A stretch of DNA of 64,000 nt from Pseudomonas chlororaphis (GCF_000783395.1 NZ_JSFK01000001.1:186001-250000); one strand, 5' to 3'. Counted from the stretch's first letter, positions 28,612 through 37,005 are shown. The notes: generated from the letters alone by a model not told the origin. A program made the numbers and translations.

Positions 28612-29322
28612 TTATTTGACGTGCCTTCCGCCGTTGACGGTCAGGGTCGTACCGGTGACATAAGGGTTGTCGAGCAGATAGCGCAGGCTCTGATAGATCA
28701 CTTCGCTGCCGGGCTCGATGCCCAGCGCGGATTTGGCCAGGGCCTTGGCGCGGTACGCCGCGTCGTCGTCGGGATTGAACAATAGCAGGGCTGGCGCGAT
28801 GCCGTTGACCTTGATGGCCGGCGCATAGCGGGCGGCGAAGGACAGGGTCAGGCTGTCGAGCCCGGCCTTGCTGGCGCAATAACCGATGTGCTTGCTGCTG
28901 CCTTTGCGGGTGACATCGTCGCTGATATGGATGATGTCGGCGGGCGTCGAGCGCTTCAGCAATTCACTGCAGTGCAGGTTGATCAGGTATGGCGCGAGCA
29001 TGTGCAGATTGAACATGCGCGTGAAGGCTTCGGCCTCGCTGCCCGGAGTTTCGGCCAGCCATTCGGAAGCGTTGTGCACGATGGCGCGCAGGCTCTCGGT
29101 GTGGGTTTTCAGTGCTTCGATGAAGACGAGAATCCCGGCTTCGCTGGAGAAGTCGGCGAACAGGCCAGTGGCGCCCAGATCGCGTAGTGTCTGTACGCCG
29201 GGGCGTTCGCTGCGGTAAGTGAAGATGACGCGATGGCCGTCTTCGAGCAACCGCTGCGCGCAATGCAGACCGACACGCTGGCCGGCACCGGTGATGAGGA
29301 TCGGGGCAGAGGATTCAGGCAT
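28612..29322 (-). CDS. folM: Dihydromonapterin reductase FolM
   Basis: A short-chain dehydrogenase-type pteridine reductase (236 residues) reducing dihydromonapterin, and weakly dihydrofolate, with NADPH. The nucleotide motif is TGAGQRVGL, the TGxxxR form typical of FolM/PTR1 rather than TGxxxGxG. Asn-Ala-Ser (HNASEW) and YCASKAGLDSL (Tyr-x3-Lys) complete the active site, and VNGGRHVK is the end. The ATG at 29322 is preferred over 29349 because it directly precedes the first strand. It is 21 bases ahead of folE. Confidence 0.92.
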   Translation of the reverse strand: MPESSAPILITGAGQRVGLHCAQRLLEDGHRVIFTYRSERPGVQTLRDLGATGLFADFSSEAGILVFIEALKTHTESLRAIVHNASEWLAETPGSEAEAFTRMFNLHMLAPYLINLHCSELLKRSTPADIIHISDDVTRKGSSKHIGYCASKAGLDSLTLSFAARYAPAIKVNGIAPALLLFNPDDDAAYRAKALAKSALGIEPGSEVIYQSLRYLLDNPYVTGTTLTVNGGRHVK

Positions 29323-29373
29323 GAACGGCTCGCATCGCGGTGGGAGCAAAAACTATAACAGCGACGAGCCTGA

Positions 29374-29457
29374 AAAGATCGCAGCCTGCGGCAGCTCCTA
29401 CCCTGGTCTGTGTTCAGTCCTGTAGGAGCTGTCGAGTGCAACGAGGCTGCGATCTTT
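29374..29457. repeat. REP-like inverted repeat (AAAGATCGCAGCC type)
   Basis: AAAGATCGCAGCCTGCGGCAGCTCCTA (29374-29400, only core given) and an inverted, GTCGAGTGCAACGAGG-containing variant (29421-29457) between folM and the monooxygenase-like gene. The right half variant GCTGTCGAGTG also occurs at 60296. Confidence 0.8.
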
Positions 29458-30022
29458 AATGTTTCTGAGGTGTCGCCGAAACAGGCAGGCGCACCGGTGT
29501 GCTGTTCAGCCAGTTCGCCAGCAAGCGCGTCGACAGCGGAATAAAGAAGTAAACCATCAGCGGCGTCAGGCACGCCGTGCTGATCAATACGCGCGGCAAC
29601 AAACTCATGTCAGCGAGCAACGGGCCGAGGACAAAGTTGAACAACAGTGACACCGGAAAAAACGCCAGCCAGATCGCGACGGCCTGCTTCCAGCGCGGTG
29701 GACGCTGACCGGCCGCACCGAACCAGCCTTCGATTCCACTGACCCGATGCTCTTTCGGGTGGGCGAACAGATCACTGCCACGGCTCAACCACGCGGTGCG
29801 TGAAACCGAATGCTCCCACGCATGCAACGTCTGCTCATCGACAAAGCGGAAAATGATCTGGAATTCGTTATCGCCGGGTGGCGGTGCGAGTACGCCAGAA
29901 CCCAGGTAACCGGGGAAATCTGTGGCCAGTTGTTCGCCTTCGCGCAGCCAGGCGATCAAGTCCTGATAGCGGCCATCAGCGACGCGACGGGCAACCATCA
30001 GCGTGACGGGGGAAGTAGACAT
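29456..30022 (-). CDS. Antibiotic-biosynthesis-monooxygenase-like protein with C-terminal membrane segments
   Basis: A 188-residue protein: an N-terminal ABM (dimeric alpha/beta barrel) domain (about residues 5-95, with LMVARRVADGRYQDLIAWL and FQIIFRFVDEQTLHAWEHS) followed by two membrane helices (about 115-137 and 145-170). Such ABM-TM proteins are of unknown function; they may bind heme or a quinone-like ligand. The ATG at 30022 is chosen from domain alignment. It sits between folM and the divergent MerR regulator, so it may belong to the regulator's target set. Confidence 0.75.
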   Translation of the reverse strand: MSTSPVTLMVARRVADGRYQDLIAWLREGEQLATDFPGYLGSGVLAPPPGDNEFQIIFRFVDEQTLHAWEHSVSRTAWLSRGSDLFAHPKEHRVSGIEGWFGAAGQRPPRWKQAVAIWLAFFPVSLLFNFVLGPLLADMSLLPRVLISTACLTPLMVYFFIPLSTRLLANWLNSTPVRLPVSATPQKH

Positions 30023-30235
30023 TTTGTATCTCCGTATTTCGATTGCGTCACTCCGGGTAGGAATTTCGCCTGACGCAGGGCCGGGGTAGAGGCCTGCGTT
30101 ATTCAACAAGCAAGGATTATTCCGGTTTTTCACGATTAAACCAGCGACTTTCGTCGCATTTCATCACTTGAAACCGATCGGGGCATAAGCGTTAGAATGG
30201 GATCCAATTGAACCGACATGGAAGTTGAGCGCCAT

Positions 30236-31195
30236 ATGCCTGTGATCACCGACGCAAACCCTGCTTTGGAGGCATCTGTCGCGCTTGAGCGCGCCGATCT
30301 GTTCCCGATCCGCGAGGTTGCGCGCCTCACCGGTGTAAACCCGGTGACCTTGCGCGCCTGGGAGCGGCGCTACGGTTTGATTCAGCCGACACGCACCGAA
30401 AGTGGGCATCGGCTCTATTCGATGACCGATATCGAGCGGGTGCGCAGCATTGTTGACTGGATTGATCGTGGTGTCGCCGTGAGCAAAGTCGGCAAGATCC
30501 TCGCCAAAACCGAACCGATGAAAGTGCTGGCGCACATCATCCCCGATGATCTGGTGCAGGCTGATTACCTGCAGTGGCAGGAACAGATTCAGCAGGCGGT
30601 CAGCGCCTTCGATGATCAGCAACTGGACCGCGTCTATGGGCAGATTTTCTCTTCTTACTCATTGCCGGTGGTGTTTCAGGACATCCTCATGCCGCTGTGG
30701 CTGCAATTGTTGCAGCGCCAGGAGGCGTTCGGGCAAACCAGCGAATGGCTGTTCTTCGATGGATTCCTGCGCGCGCGGGTGTTGCAGCGGATCGTCATGC
30801 TGCGTGGGACACAACCGCGCCGGGTGATCGTCAGCGCGCTGGCCGGGCAGTGTCGGGAGCTGGAATTGCTGGTGGCGGCGTTGTTTCTCAGCGACAGCAA
30901 TTCCGGTGTTCGGGTGCTGACGACAGGTCAGCCGTTCGATGAACTGACGCTGGTGTGCGAAAAGATCAAACCTGATGCACTCGTGCTTTTTTCCAATCAC
31001 GCGCCCAGCGCCGAATTGCCTCGACGTTTGAACCGGCTGGCGTTGAGCCTTGATTGTCAGTTGATGCTGGCGGGCGATGCTTCAGATCTGGCGCAGGACA
31101 GTCTGGCTGGATCCTCTGTTGCCTGTCTGGGCAATGAAGGGGCGAACATGCGTCAGCGCATGCTGCAGTTTCTGGCCGGCAATCTGGATACCTGA
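30236..31195 (+). CDS. MerR-family regulator resembling class II LitR/PplR light regulators
   Basis: A 319-residue regulator. The N-terminal MerR helix-turn-helix has FPIREVARLTGVNPVTLRAW and ERRYGLIQP..GHRLYSMTDI (about residues 25-90). The C-terminal 200 residues have the helical plus Rossmann layout of the cobalamin-binding CarH/LitR family, but no Asp-x-His-x2-Gly cobalamin motif is seen (the spot reads ALAGQCRELELL). This is the class II pattern described for P. putida PplR proteins, which act with a LOV protein (recalled literature). A LOV gene lies about 0.7 kb downstream on the other strand. An upstream ATG at 30218 is possible. Confidence 0.82.
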   Translation: MPVITDANPALEASVALERADLFPIREVARLTGVNPVTLRAWERRYGLIQPTRTESGHRLYSMTDIERVRSIVDWIDRGVAVSKVGKILAKTEPMKVLAHIIPDDLVQADYLQWQEQIQQAVSAFDDQQLDRVYGQIFSSYSLPVVFQDILMPLWLQLLQRQEAFGQTSEWLFFDGFLRARVLQRIVMLRGTQPRRVIVSALAGQCRELELLVAALFLSDSNSGVRVLTTGQPFDELTLVCEKIKPDALVLFSNHAPSAELPRRLNRLALSLDCQLMLAGDASDLAQDSLAGSSVACLGNEGANMRQRMLQFLAGNLDT

Positions 31196-31198
31196 AAC

Positions 31199-31804
31199 TC
31201 AGGTGTGAAGGGCAGGATGCGTGAGGCGATGTTGCTGCAGGATGAACTGGCGCAGACGTTCGGTTTCGTCGGTGTCGGTCTGGCTCAGTTCGTAGGCGTA
31301 GAAACCGCTCTCGGTTTCCCGTTCGAAATTGCCCCGCAATGAAATCCGCTCGTAACCCGAAGGGCTGAACCACAACGCGAAATGCTTGGGTGGTTTGGTC
31401 TTGTTGCGTACTTCCAGCAACACACCTTTGTGCGAAACCTCGTGGACCCACAGCGTGCCCGGCTGACCTTTGGCGTTCTCCAGGGCAACCGGCTCTTCGA
31501 GAGTCAACCGCCAAGGCCGCACCATCGGGCCGTCTTCATAAATGCTCGGCACGCCGAGGCGCAGATGCAATGCGTGAAACTCGTCTTCCACCAGATGCAA
31601 CGGAAAAGTCATCTGCTGATTTTCGAAATTGGCCTGAATGGTCACCTGCTCGTGAGCGGCCAGGCGCGTGAGCAAATCACGGATCTGCGAACCGCCGTTG
31701 ACCAGCAGACTCGACGTCGCATCCCGCACGTTCAGTTGCGGGTTGTGCTGCATGGTCTGGATGAAATCCAGCTCATCCTGAGTGAGGAGGGCGTCGCGCT
31801 GCAT
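31199..31804 (-). CDS. Conserved protein with PilZ/YcgR-like layout (tentative)
   Basis: 201 residues from the ATG at 31804 (preceded by GAG at good spacing); a GTG directly abutting the LOV stop codon (31858) would add 18. The first half (QIRDLLTRLAAHEQVTIQ, DEFHALHLRLGVPSIYEDG) resembles a YcgR-N-like module. The second half (RPWRLTLEEPVAL, WVHEVSHKGVLLEV) resembles a PilZ barrel without a clear RxxxR c-di-GMP motif. The protein ends in LRQFILQQHR. I do not recognise a named family with certainty. It lies directly downstream of the LOV gene and is probably cotranscribed, which suggests a role in output of light sensing. Confidence 0.6.
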   Translation of the reverse strand: MQRDALLTQDELDFIQTMQHNPQLNVRDATSSLLVNGGSQIRDLLTRLAAHEQVTIQANFENQQMTFPLHLVEDEFHALHLRLGVPSIYEDGPMVRPWRLTLEEPVALENAKGQPGTLWVHEVSHKGVLLEVRNKTKPPKHFALWFSPSGYERISLRGNFERETESGFYAYELSQTDTDETERLRQFILQQHRLTHPALHT

Positions 31805-31858
31805 GGCTAACTCGAAAGATATAGATACAAAGTCATTGGTGATTGTAGTTAATGACAC

Positions 31859-32335
31859 TTAGTTCGCGATTTTGTTTTGACCGTTTGTCGCTTTCAGTGC
31901 AGCCAGTTCTGCTTCAAGGGCTGCGACTTGTGCTTCCAGCTGTGCCACGCGCTGCTGAGCCTTGACCTGAACGGTGACATCCTTCTGCACACCAACGAAA
32001 TAAGTCTGCCCGTCATCGGCGTTTTTTACCGTGGAAAGCGACAGCTCATTCCAGAACGGCGTGCCGTCCTTGCGGTAGTTGCGCAGGATTTCCCGGCACG
32101 ACCCGTTGTTGCGCAATACATCGCGAATCAGCTCCAGACTCTCCTGGTCACGATCACCGGCCTGAAGAAAGCGGCAGTCCTGATAGAGGATTTCCTCACT
32201 GGTGTAGCCGGTCAGTCGTTCAAAGGCCGGGTTCACATAGATCAGGATATTGTCCTGCTCACCTTCCTTTTCGGCGACCACGATCCCGTCGTTCGACGCA
32301 TTGATCACCATTTGCAGCAGACTGGCATTGATCAT
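31859..32335 (-). CDS. Short LOV blue-light photoreceptor
   Basis: A 158-residue, effector-less LOV protein. The PAS/LOV core (about residues 15-120) includes ILIYVNPAFERLTGY, the photoactive Cys54 in YQDCRFLQ, RNYRKDGTPFWNELS (FMN-binding Asn residues) and FVGVQKDV with the signalling Gln. The tail after residue 120 is a continuous coiled coil (QRVAQLEAQVAALEAELAAL), suited to dimerisation. It closely parallels P. putida PpSB1-/PpSB2-LOV and PplA (recalled). It probably forms a flavin-Cys adduct in blue light and signals to the nearby MerR regulator. Confidence 0.93.
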   Translation of the reverse strand: MINASLLQMVINASNDGIVVAEKEGEQDNILIYVNPAFERLTGYTSEEILYQDCRFLQAGDRDQESLELIRDVLRNNGSCREILRNYRKDGTPFWNELSLSTVKNADDGQTYFVGVQKDVTVQVKAQQRVAQLEAQVAALEAELAALKATNGQNKIAN

Positions 32336-32489
32336 CTTTGAATCCTTTCAGAGTTGTCAGTGGCACGCATTCTAGAAGAACCGTAAGCGCTGTCTACTGG
32401 CCATTACCGCCAATTGAGATCCAATCGCAGCTTTGCGTCCGAGGCTGTTACTATCGCCGCTCATTTTTTTCAGTTTCAGGATCAGATTG

Positions 32490-32945
32490 ATGAAAGTCGC
32501 CATCCTCTCCGGTTCGGTCTACGGCACCGCCGAAGAAGTCGCCCGTCATGCCCAGAACCTGTTGAAAGCCGCTGGCTTTGAAACCTTCTACAACTCGCGC
32601 GCCAGCCTCGCCGACATTCAGGCGTTCGGCCCCGAAGCATTGCTCGCAGTGACCTCGACCACTGGCATGGGCGAATTGCCCGATAACCTGCAGCCGCTGT
32701 ATTCGGCGATTCGCGACCAGTTGCCAGCGGCATTGCTCGGTTTGCCGGGCGCAGTGATTGCCTTGGGCGACGCCAGTTATGGCGACACCTTCTGCGGCGG
32801 TGGCGAGCAAATGCGTGAGCTGTTTGGCGAACTCGGCGTGCGCGAAGTGCAAGAGATGCTGCGTATCGACGCCAGCGAAAGCGTCACCCCGGAAACCGAC
32901 GCCGAGCCTTGGCTGGCGCGGTTGATCGACACGCTCAAGGGCTGA
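32490..32945 (+). CDS. Flavodoxin (MioC-like)
   Basis: A small FMN protein (151 residues) of the MioC type. The FMN phosphate loop is LSGSVYGTAEEVA (T/S-x-T-G-x-T variant), with TSTTGMGELPDN and GDASYGDTFCGGGEQM flanking the isoalloxazine ring. The ATG at 32490 follows a weak AGATTG. Its end overlaps the end of the convergent LysR gene by 11 bases. It could pass electrons to biotin synthase or another partner; not determined. Confidence 0.9.
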   Translation: MKVAILSGSVYGTAEEVARHAQNLLKAAGFETFYNSRASLADIQAFGPEALLAVTSTTGMGELPDNLQPLYSAIRDQLPAALLGLPGAVIALGDASYGDTFCGGGEQMRELFGELGVREVQEMLRIDASESVTPETDAEPWLARLIDTLKG

Positions 32946-33822
32946 TTCCGCGCTCGCGCAACAGCGCCAGCCATGCCTGCGCCGCTTTCGACAGATAGGC
33001 GCCGCGCCGCCAGATGAAGGCGATATCCCAACGCAGATAATCCGGCGCGCGCAAGGTCAGGCGAACCACGCCTGGCCGCACCAGTCCGCGTGCGACCACG
33101 CTGGGCAACAGCACCACGCCTTGTCCGGCGGCGACCAGCGCCGCAAGAAAATCGGCCTGACCGCTGCGTCCGCCTTCCTTCGGCGTGAAGCCCAATTGCT
33201 GGCATGCCTGCAGCAAGCGGTCGTTGAGCACGAAGCTGCGCTGATAGAGCAGAAAGGGCGTCTCGGCCAATTCCTCCAGACCGATCTCACCCCGCTCGGC
33301 CAGTGGATGATCCACCGGCAGCAGGGCGTCGAGTGGCTCATCGCAAAACGGCTGACAGTCGAATTGCGGGTCCTTTGGCAACAGACTGCCGCCCAACTCC
33401 AGCTCACCGCTCAGCACAGCCTGCTCGATGTTGCGGCTGCCGCCTTCGAGCAACTGGATGCTGATATTCGGATAGCGCCGCCGGTATTCAGCAAACAATT
33501 CGGCGAATAGCGCGTCGCTGCCGAGTAATGGCAGGCCGAGGCGCAGCTCTCCACGTGCCATATGACTGAGGTCGTCCAGTTCCGCGAGCAATTCGTTACG
33601 CAAGCGCAGCATGCCCTCGGCCCGTTGCAGCACCACGCTGCCCGCGGCGGTCAGGCGCAATTGCGAGCCGAGCCGTTCGAGCAAGGGGGTGCCAAGACTC
33701 TGCTCCAGTTGCGCGATCTGTTTGCTGACCGCTGATTGACTGATGTGCAGGGTTTTTGCGGCCTGGGTGAAACCGCCCTGATGCATGACTTCGACAAAAC
33801 TGCGCAGCTGTTTGAATTCCAT
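32935..33822 (-). CDS. LysR-type regulator next to a CidA/CidB-like pair
   Basis: A 295-residue LTTR. The N-terminal winged helix reads MEFKQLRSFVEVMHQGGFTQ and AAKTLHISQSAVSKQIAQLE; the periplasmic-binding-like sensor domain starts near residue 90 (RGELRLGLPLLGSDALF). It resembles CidR/AlsR-type activators in position, since it is divergent from the lrgA/lrgB-like genes by 96 bases. The ATG at 33822 is chosen from the domain start; an upstream one adds 40 unlikely residues that overlap the divergent gene. Confidence 0.9.
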   Translation of the reverse strand: MEFKQLRSFVEVMHQGGFTQAAKTLHISQSAVSKQIAQLEQSLGTPLLERLGSQLRLTAAGSVVLQRAEGMLRLRNELLAELDDLSHMARGELRLGLPLLGSDALFAELFAEYRRRYPNISIQLLEGGSRNIEQAVLSGELELGGSLLPKDPQFDCQPFCDEPLDALLPVDHPLAERGEIGLEELAETPFLLYQRSFVLNDRLLQACQQLGFTPKEGGRSGQADFLAALVAAGQGVVLLPSVVARGLVRPGVVRLTLRAPDYLRWDIAFIWRRGAYLSKAAQAWLALLRERGISP

Positions 33823-33918
33823 GGCCTGATTCCATTTTGGAATGGCTTTGAGTCTAACAATTCGCTTCGGGGATGGCAGGTCATTTCGTAAAATAGGCTT
33901 CTGCAAGGAGCCAACCTC

Positions 33919-34305
33919 ATGAACGCCGTCCGCTTCAAACATCTTTCCCGTCTCTTCGTCGAACTCGCCGTGTTACTCGGTCTCTACTTGGTCGGCTGCC
34001 AACTCGCCGCATGGCTAGCCTGGCCAATCCCCGGCGGCGTCATCGGTATGGCGCTGTTGCTGCTGGCATTTGCCTTTGGCTGGGTCAAACCGGCAGCCCT
34101 GCAATTGGGCGCGGGATTGCTGATGGCCGAGATGTTGTTGTTCTTCATTCCGGCGCTGATGAGTCTGCTCGACTATGGCGCGCTGTTGCGCAATGACGGC
34201 TGGCGGATTCTGTTGGTGATCGCCGCCAGCACCTTGATGGTGATGCTGGTGACAGCTTTCACCGTAGAACTGGCCGTGCGCATGAGGCGGTCCCATGAAG
34301 CTTGA
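33919..34305 (+). CDS. CidA/LrgA holin-like membrane protein
   Basis: A 128-residue membrane protein with four predicted helices (about residues 10-32, 35-53, 62-85, 93-118). The family motif is seen in GCQLAAWLAWPIPGGVIGMALLLL. CidA/LrgA proteins form oligomers and influence murein hydrolase activity, overflow-metabolite export and cell lysis. Its end overlaps the LrgB-like gene by 11 bases. It has an SD (AAGGAG) just before the ATG. Confidence 0.9.
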   Translation: MNAVRFKHLSRLFVELAVLLGLYLVGCQLAAWLAWPIPGGVIGMALLLLAFAFGWVKPAALQLGAGLLMAEMLLFFIPALMSLLDYGALLRNDGWRILLVIAASTLMVMLVTAFTVELAVRMRRSHEA

Positions 34306-34981
34306 ATGGATGCCAATGTTCTGGCTGGCCTTCACCCTGTTGGCGTATCTGTTCAGCCGCTGGTTGTATCGGCGCACCGGGCGCTACGTCTTGTCTCCCC
34401 TGATTCTGGTGCCGGCGTTGCTGCTGGCGCTCGCCGTGCCCCTGCACACCGCCTATGCCGAATATTCCAGCAACACCCACTGGCTGATGCTGGTGCTCGG
34501 CCCGGTCACCGTGGCTTTTGCCGTGCCGATCTGGCAGCAACGCCGTTTGCTGATGCGGCACTGGTCGGCACTCCTGCTGGGGATGATTGCCGGCAGTGCA
34601 GCATCGATTGGTACTTCCTTCGGATTGGCCAGGGCGCTGGCGCTCGACAGCTCCGTGACGATGTCACTGGTGCCGCGCTCGATCACCACGCCATTCGCCA
34701 TGCCGCTGGCGCAAAATCTCGGCGGTGTACCGGAGTTGACCGCCGTGTTCGTGATGTTCACCGGTGTGTTCGGCGCGATGCTCGGCGGCGTGTTGTTGAA
34801 GTGGTTGCCGTTGCGCAGTGCCTTGGCCCGTGGCGCGTTGTTCGGGGTTGGCGCGCATGGCGCCGGGGTCAGTCGGGCCCATGAAGTGGGCGGGGAAGAA
34901 GGCTCAGTCGCCGGGCTGGTGATGGTCTTGACCGGGTTGCTCAATCTGTATGCCGCGCCTTTGTTGGCGTCGTTGCTTTGA
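34295..34981 (+). CDS. CidB/LrgB family membrane protein
   Basis: A 228-residue inner-membrane protein of the LrgB family (YohK/CidB). The signature stretch TMSLVPRSITTPFAMPLAQNLGG is present, and ALFGVGAHGAGVSRAHEVG matches the conserved C-terminal ends (GxxxHGxGTARA). It works with the preceding CidA/LrgA-like partner in programmed lysis or metabolite export. It is translationally coupled. Confidence 0.92.
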   Translation: MKLEWMPMFWLAFTLLAYLFSRWLYRRTGRYVLSPLILVPALLLALAVPLHTAYAEYSSNTHWLMLVLGPVTVAFAVPIWQQRRLLMRHWSALLLGMIAGSAASIGTSFGLARALALDSSVTMSLVPRSITTPFAMPLAQNLGGVPELTAVFVMFTGVFGAMLGGVLLKWLPLRSALARGALFGVGAHGAGVSRAHEVGGEEGSVAGLVMVLTGLLNLYAAPLLASLL

Positions 34982-35112
34982 CATGGATCCAGACTGTTTG
35001 CATCGCTGACTCGGTCAGTCATCAAGCTGGCTGCCAATGCAACTACGCGATCCTCTGCGCCTGACTAGACTGCTCGTACGTGCAGAACAATAAGAACGCA
35101 GAGGTGCATACA

Positions 35113-35895
35113 GTGAGCGTAGCCCCCGTCCAATCGTCCCTTAATGTCAAAGACCAGGTCAGTGCTGCGGAATGGCAGACCCGAGTCGATCTCGCCGCTT
35201 GTTATCGTCTGGTCGCGCTGCATGGCTGGGACGATCTGATCTTCACCCATATCTCGGCCAAGGTGCCGGGCACCGAAGATTTCCTGATCAACCCGTTTGG
35301 TCTGATGTTCCATGAGATCACCGCGTCGAGCCTGGTGAAAGTCGATCAGTCCGGCAACAAACTCATGGACAGCCCCTACGAGATCAACCCCGCCGGCTAC
35401 ACCATCCACAGCGCCGTGCACGAAGTGCGGCACGATGTGGTTTGCGTGCTGCATACCCACACCGCTTCCGGTGTCGCGGTGTCGGCGCAAAAGCAGGGCG
35501 TGTTACCGATCAGTCAGCAGTCGCTGTTCGTGCTCTCGAGCTTGGCCTATCACGGTTACGAAGGCGTGGCGCTGAACCACGAAGAGAAGTCGCGCCTGCA
35601 GGCCGACCTTGGCGAGAGCAATTTCCTGATGCTGCACAACCACGGTCTGCTGACCTGTGGCGGCACCATCGCCGACACGTTTCTGATGATGTTCACCTTC
35701 CAGCGCGCCTGCGACATTCAGGTCATGGCGCAAACCGGTGGTGCTGAACTCATCGCCATCGAACCGCAAATTCTGGCGGGCGCCAAAGCGATGATCGCCG
35801 GCGTCACCAAAAGTGCTCAAGGCATGGGTGGTGCGCTGGCCTGGCCGGCGTTGCTGCGCAAACTCGATAAACAAGACCCCGGATATAAACTCTAA
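35113..35895 (+). CDS. Class II aldolase/adducin family protein
   Basis: 260 residues with the class II aldolase/adducin fold (fuculose-phosphate aldolase family). Zn ligands are His-x-His in CVLHTHTASGVAV and a third His in LMLHNHGLLTCG; the catalytic acid Glu was not pinned down. The GTG at 35113 is chosen because AGAGG lies at ideal spacing; a GTG at 35080 would add 11 residues. Its stop overlaps the hydrolase ATG by one base, and the SDR gene follows, so an aldol/retro-aldol step in a small catabolic set is inferred. The substrate is unknown. Confidence 0.87.
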   Translation: MSVAPVQSSLNVKDQVSAAEWQTRVDLAACYRLVALHGWDDLIFTHISAKVPGTEDFLINPFGLMFHEITASSLVKVDQSGNKLMDSPYEINPAGYTIHSAVHEVRHDVVCVLHTHTASGVAVSAQKQGVLPISQQSLFVLSSLAYHGYEGVALNHEEKSRLQADLGESNFLMLHNHGLLTCGGTIADTFLMMFTFQRACDIQVMAQTGGAELIAIEPQILAGAKAMIAGVTKSAQGMGGALAWPALLRKLDKQDPGYKL

Positions 35896-36797
35896 TGCCT
35901 CTTGCCGAGATTCCTCTGTGTGTCTGGCGTAAACGCAGCCAGACGTTTGTCTTTCGTGGCCAGCCGATCCGTTACTGGGCGGCGGGGCAGGGTGAGCCGC
36001 TGTTGCTGATCCATGGTTTCCCGACCGCCAGTTGGGACTGGCATTACCTGTGGCAACCACTGGCCCAGCGTTATCGCGTGATTGCCTGTGACATGCTCGG
36101 TTTTGGCGATTCGGCGAAACCGCTCAATCACACGTACAGCCTGCTGGAACAAGCTGATCTGCAACAGGCCTTGCTCGCGCATCTACAGGTCGAACAACCG
36201 GTGCATGTGCTGGCGCATGATTACGGTGACAGCGTTGCCCAGGAACTGCTCGCCCGCCATTACGAAGACAAGATCGAGCTCGCCAGTTGCGTGTTTCTCA
36301 ATGGCGGATTGTTCCCGGAAACTCATCGTCCTGTGCTGATGCAGAAACTGCTGCTCAGCCCGTTGGGCTGGATGATCGGTCGTGCGTTTACTCGTGATGC
36401 TCTGGTGAAAAGCTTCCGGCAGATCTTCGGCCCGCAAACCCGGCCGAGCGAAAGCGAACTGGACGACTTCTGGAGCCTGGTCGACAGCAATCGAGGGCCA
36501 CGGATCATGCACAAGTTGATCAGCTACATTCCCGAACGCCGGGTGCAGCGGGATCGCTGGGTGACGGCGATGCAGCGCGGCGAAATCCCGTTACGGGTGA
36601 TCGATGGTGAAGTCGATCCGATTTCCGGGGCGCACATGGTCGAGCGCTACCGCGAATTGATCGCCGATGCAGACACAGTGCTGTTGCCGGGCATCGGCCA
36701 CTATCCACAGACCGAGGCGCCCGTGCAGGTGCTCAAGCATTACCTGGAGTTTCGTGAGCGGTTTGTATTGCCGCCGCGCAAAGTCGCCTGCTCCTGA
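35895..36797 (+). CDS. MEST/PEG1-like alpha/beta hydrolase
   Basis: A 300-residue alpha/beta hydrolase. It has an oxyanion loop LLLIHGFPTASWDW, the nucleophile elbow LAHDYGDSVAQELL with Asp109 (dehalogenase/epoxide-hydrolase class, not Ser) and a late GIGHYPQTEAP carrying the catalytic His. The LNGGLFPETHRPVLMQKLLLSP and FGPQTRPSESELDDFW stretches match, in memory, the vertebrate imprinted protein MEST and its bacterial relatives, more than typical epoxide hydrolases. It is coupled to the class II aldolase gene (TAATG overlap). The reaction is unknown. Confidence 0.85.
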   Translation: MPLAEIPLCVWRKRSQTFVFRGQPIRYWAAGQGEPLLLIHGFPTASWDWHYLWQPLAQRYRVIACDMLGFGDSAKPLNHTYSLLEQADLQQALLAHLQVEQPVHVLAHDYGDSVAQELLARHYEDKIELASCVFLNGGLFPETHRPVLMQKLLLSPLGWMIGRAFTRDALVKSFRQIFGPQTRPSESELDDFWSLVDSNRGPRIMHKLISYIPERRVQRDRWVTAMQRGEIPLRVIDGEVDPISGAHMVERYRELIADADTVLLPGIGHYPQTEAPVQVLKHYLEFRERFVLPPRKVACS

Positions 36798-36878
36798 AGA
36801 TCAAAAGATCGCAGCCTTCGGCAGCTCCTACACAAATCCAATGTAGGAGCTGCCGCAGGCTGCGATCTTTTGATCTTT
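36797..36878. repeat. REP-like inverted repeat (AAGATCAAAAGATCGCAGCC type)
   Basis: A near-perfect inverted pair: the left arm starts AAGATCAAAAGATCGCAG and the right arm ends GCGATCTTTTGATCTT, with a central CTCCTACA...TGTAGGAG pair. It sits between the MEST-like and SDR genes, and it could terminate or stabilise the upstream transcript. Confidence 0.85.
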
Positions 36879-37005
36879 TGTTTCTTTGACGCCCTCATCA
36901 TCCCCCAACCTTATCGCGCACCATTCAGCCTCAGCCGTGTTCGTTGTGACTCAAAGCCCTGTGCCTGACACTCGGGATCACTACTGGCCTGCTGGAGTTG
37001 CTGCG

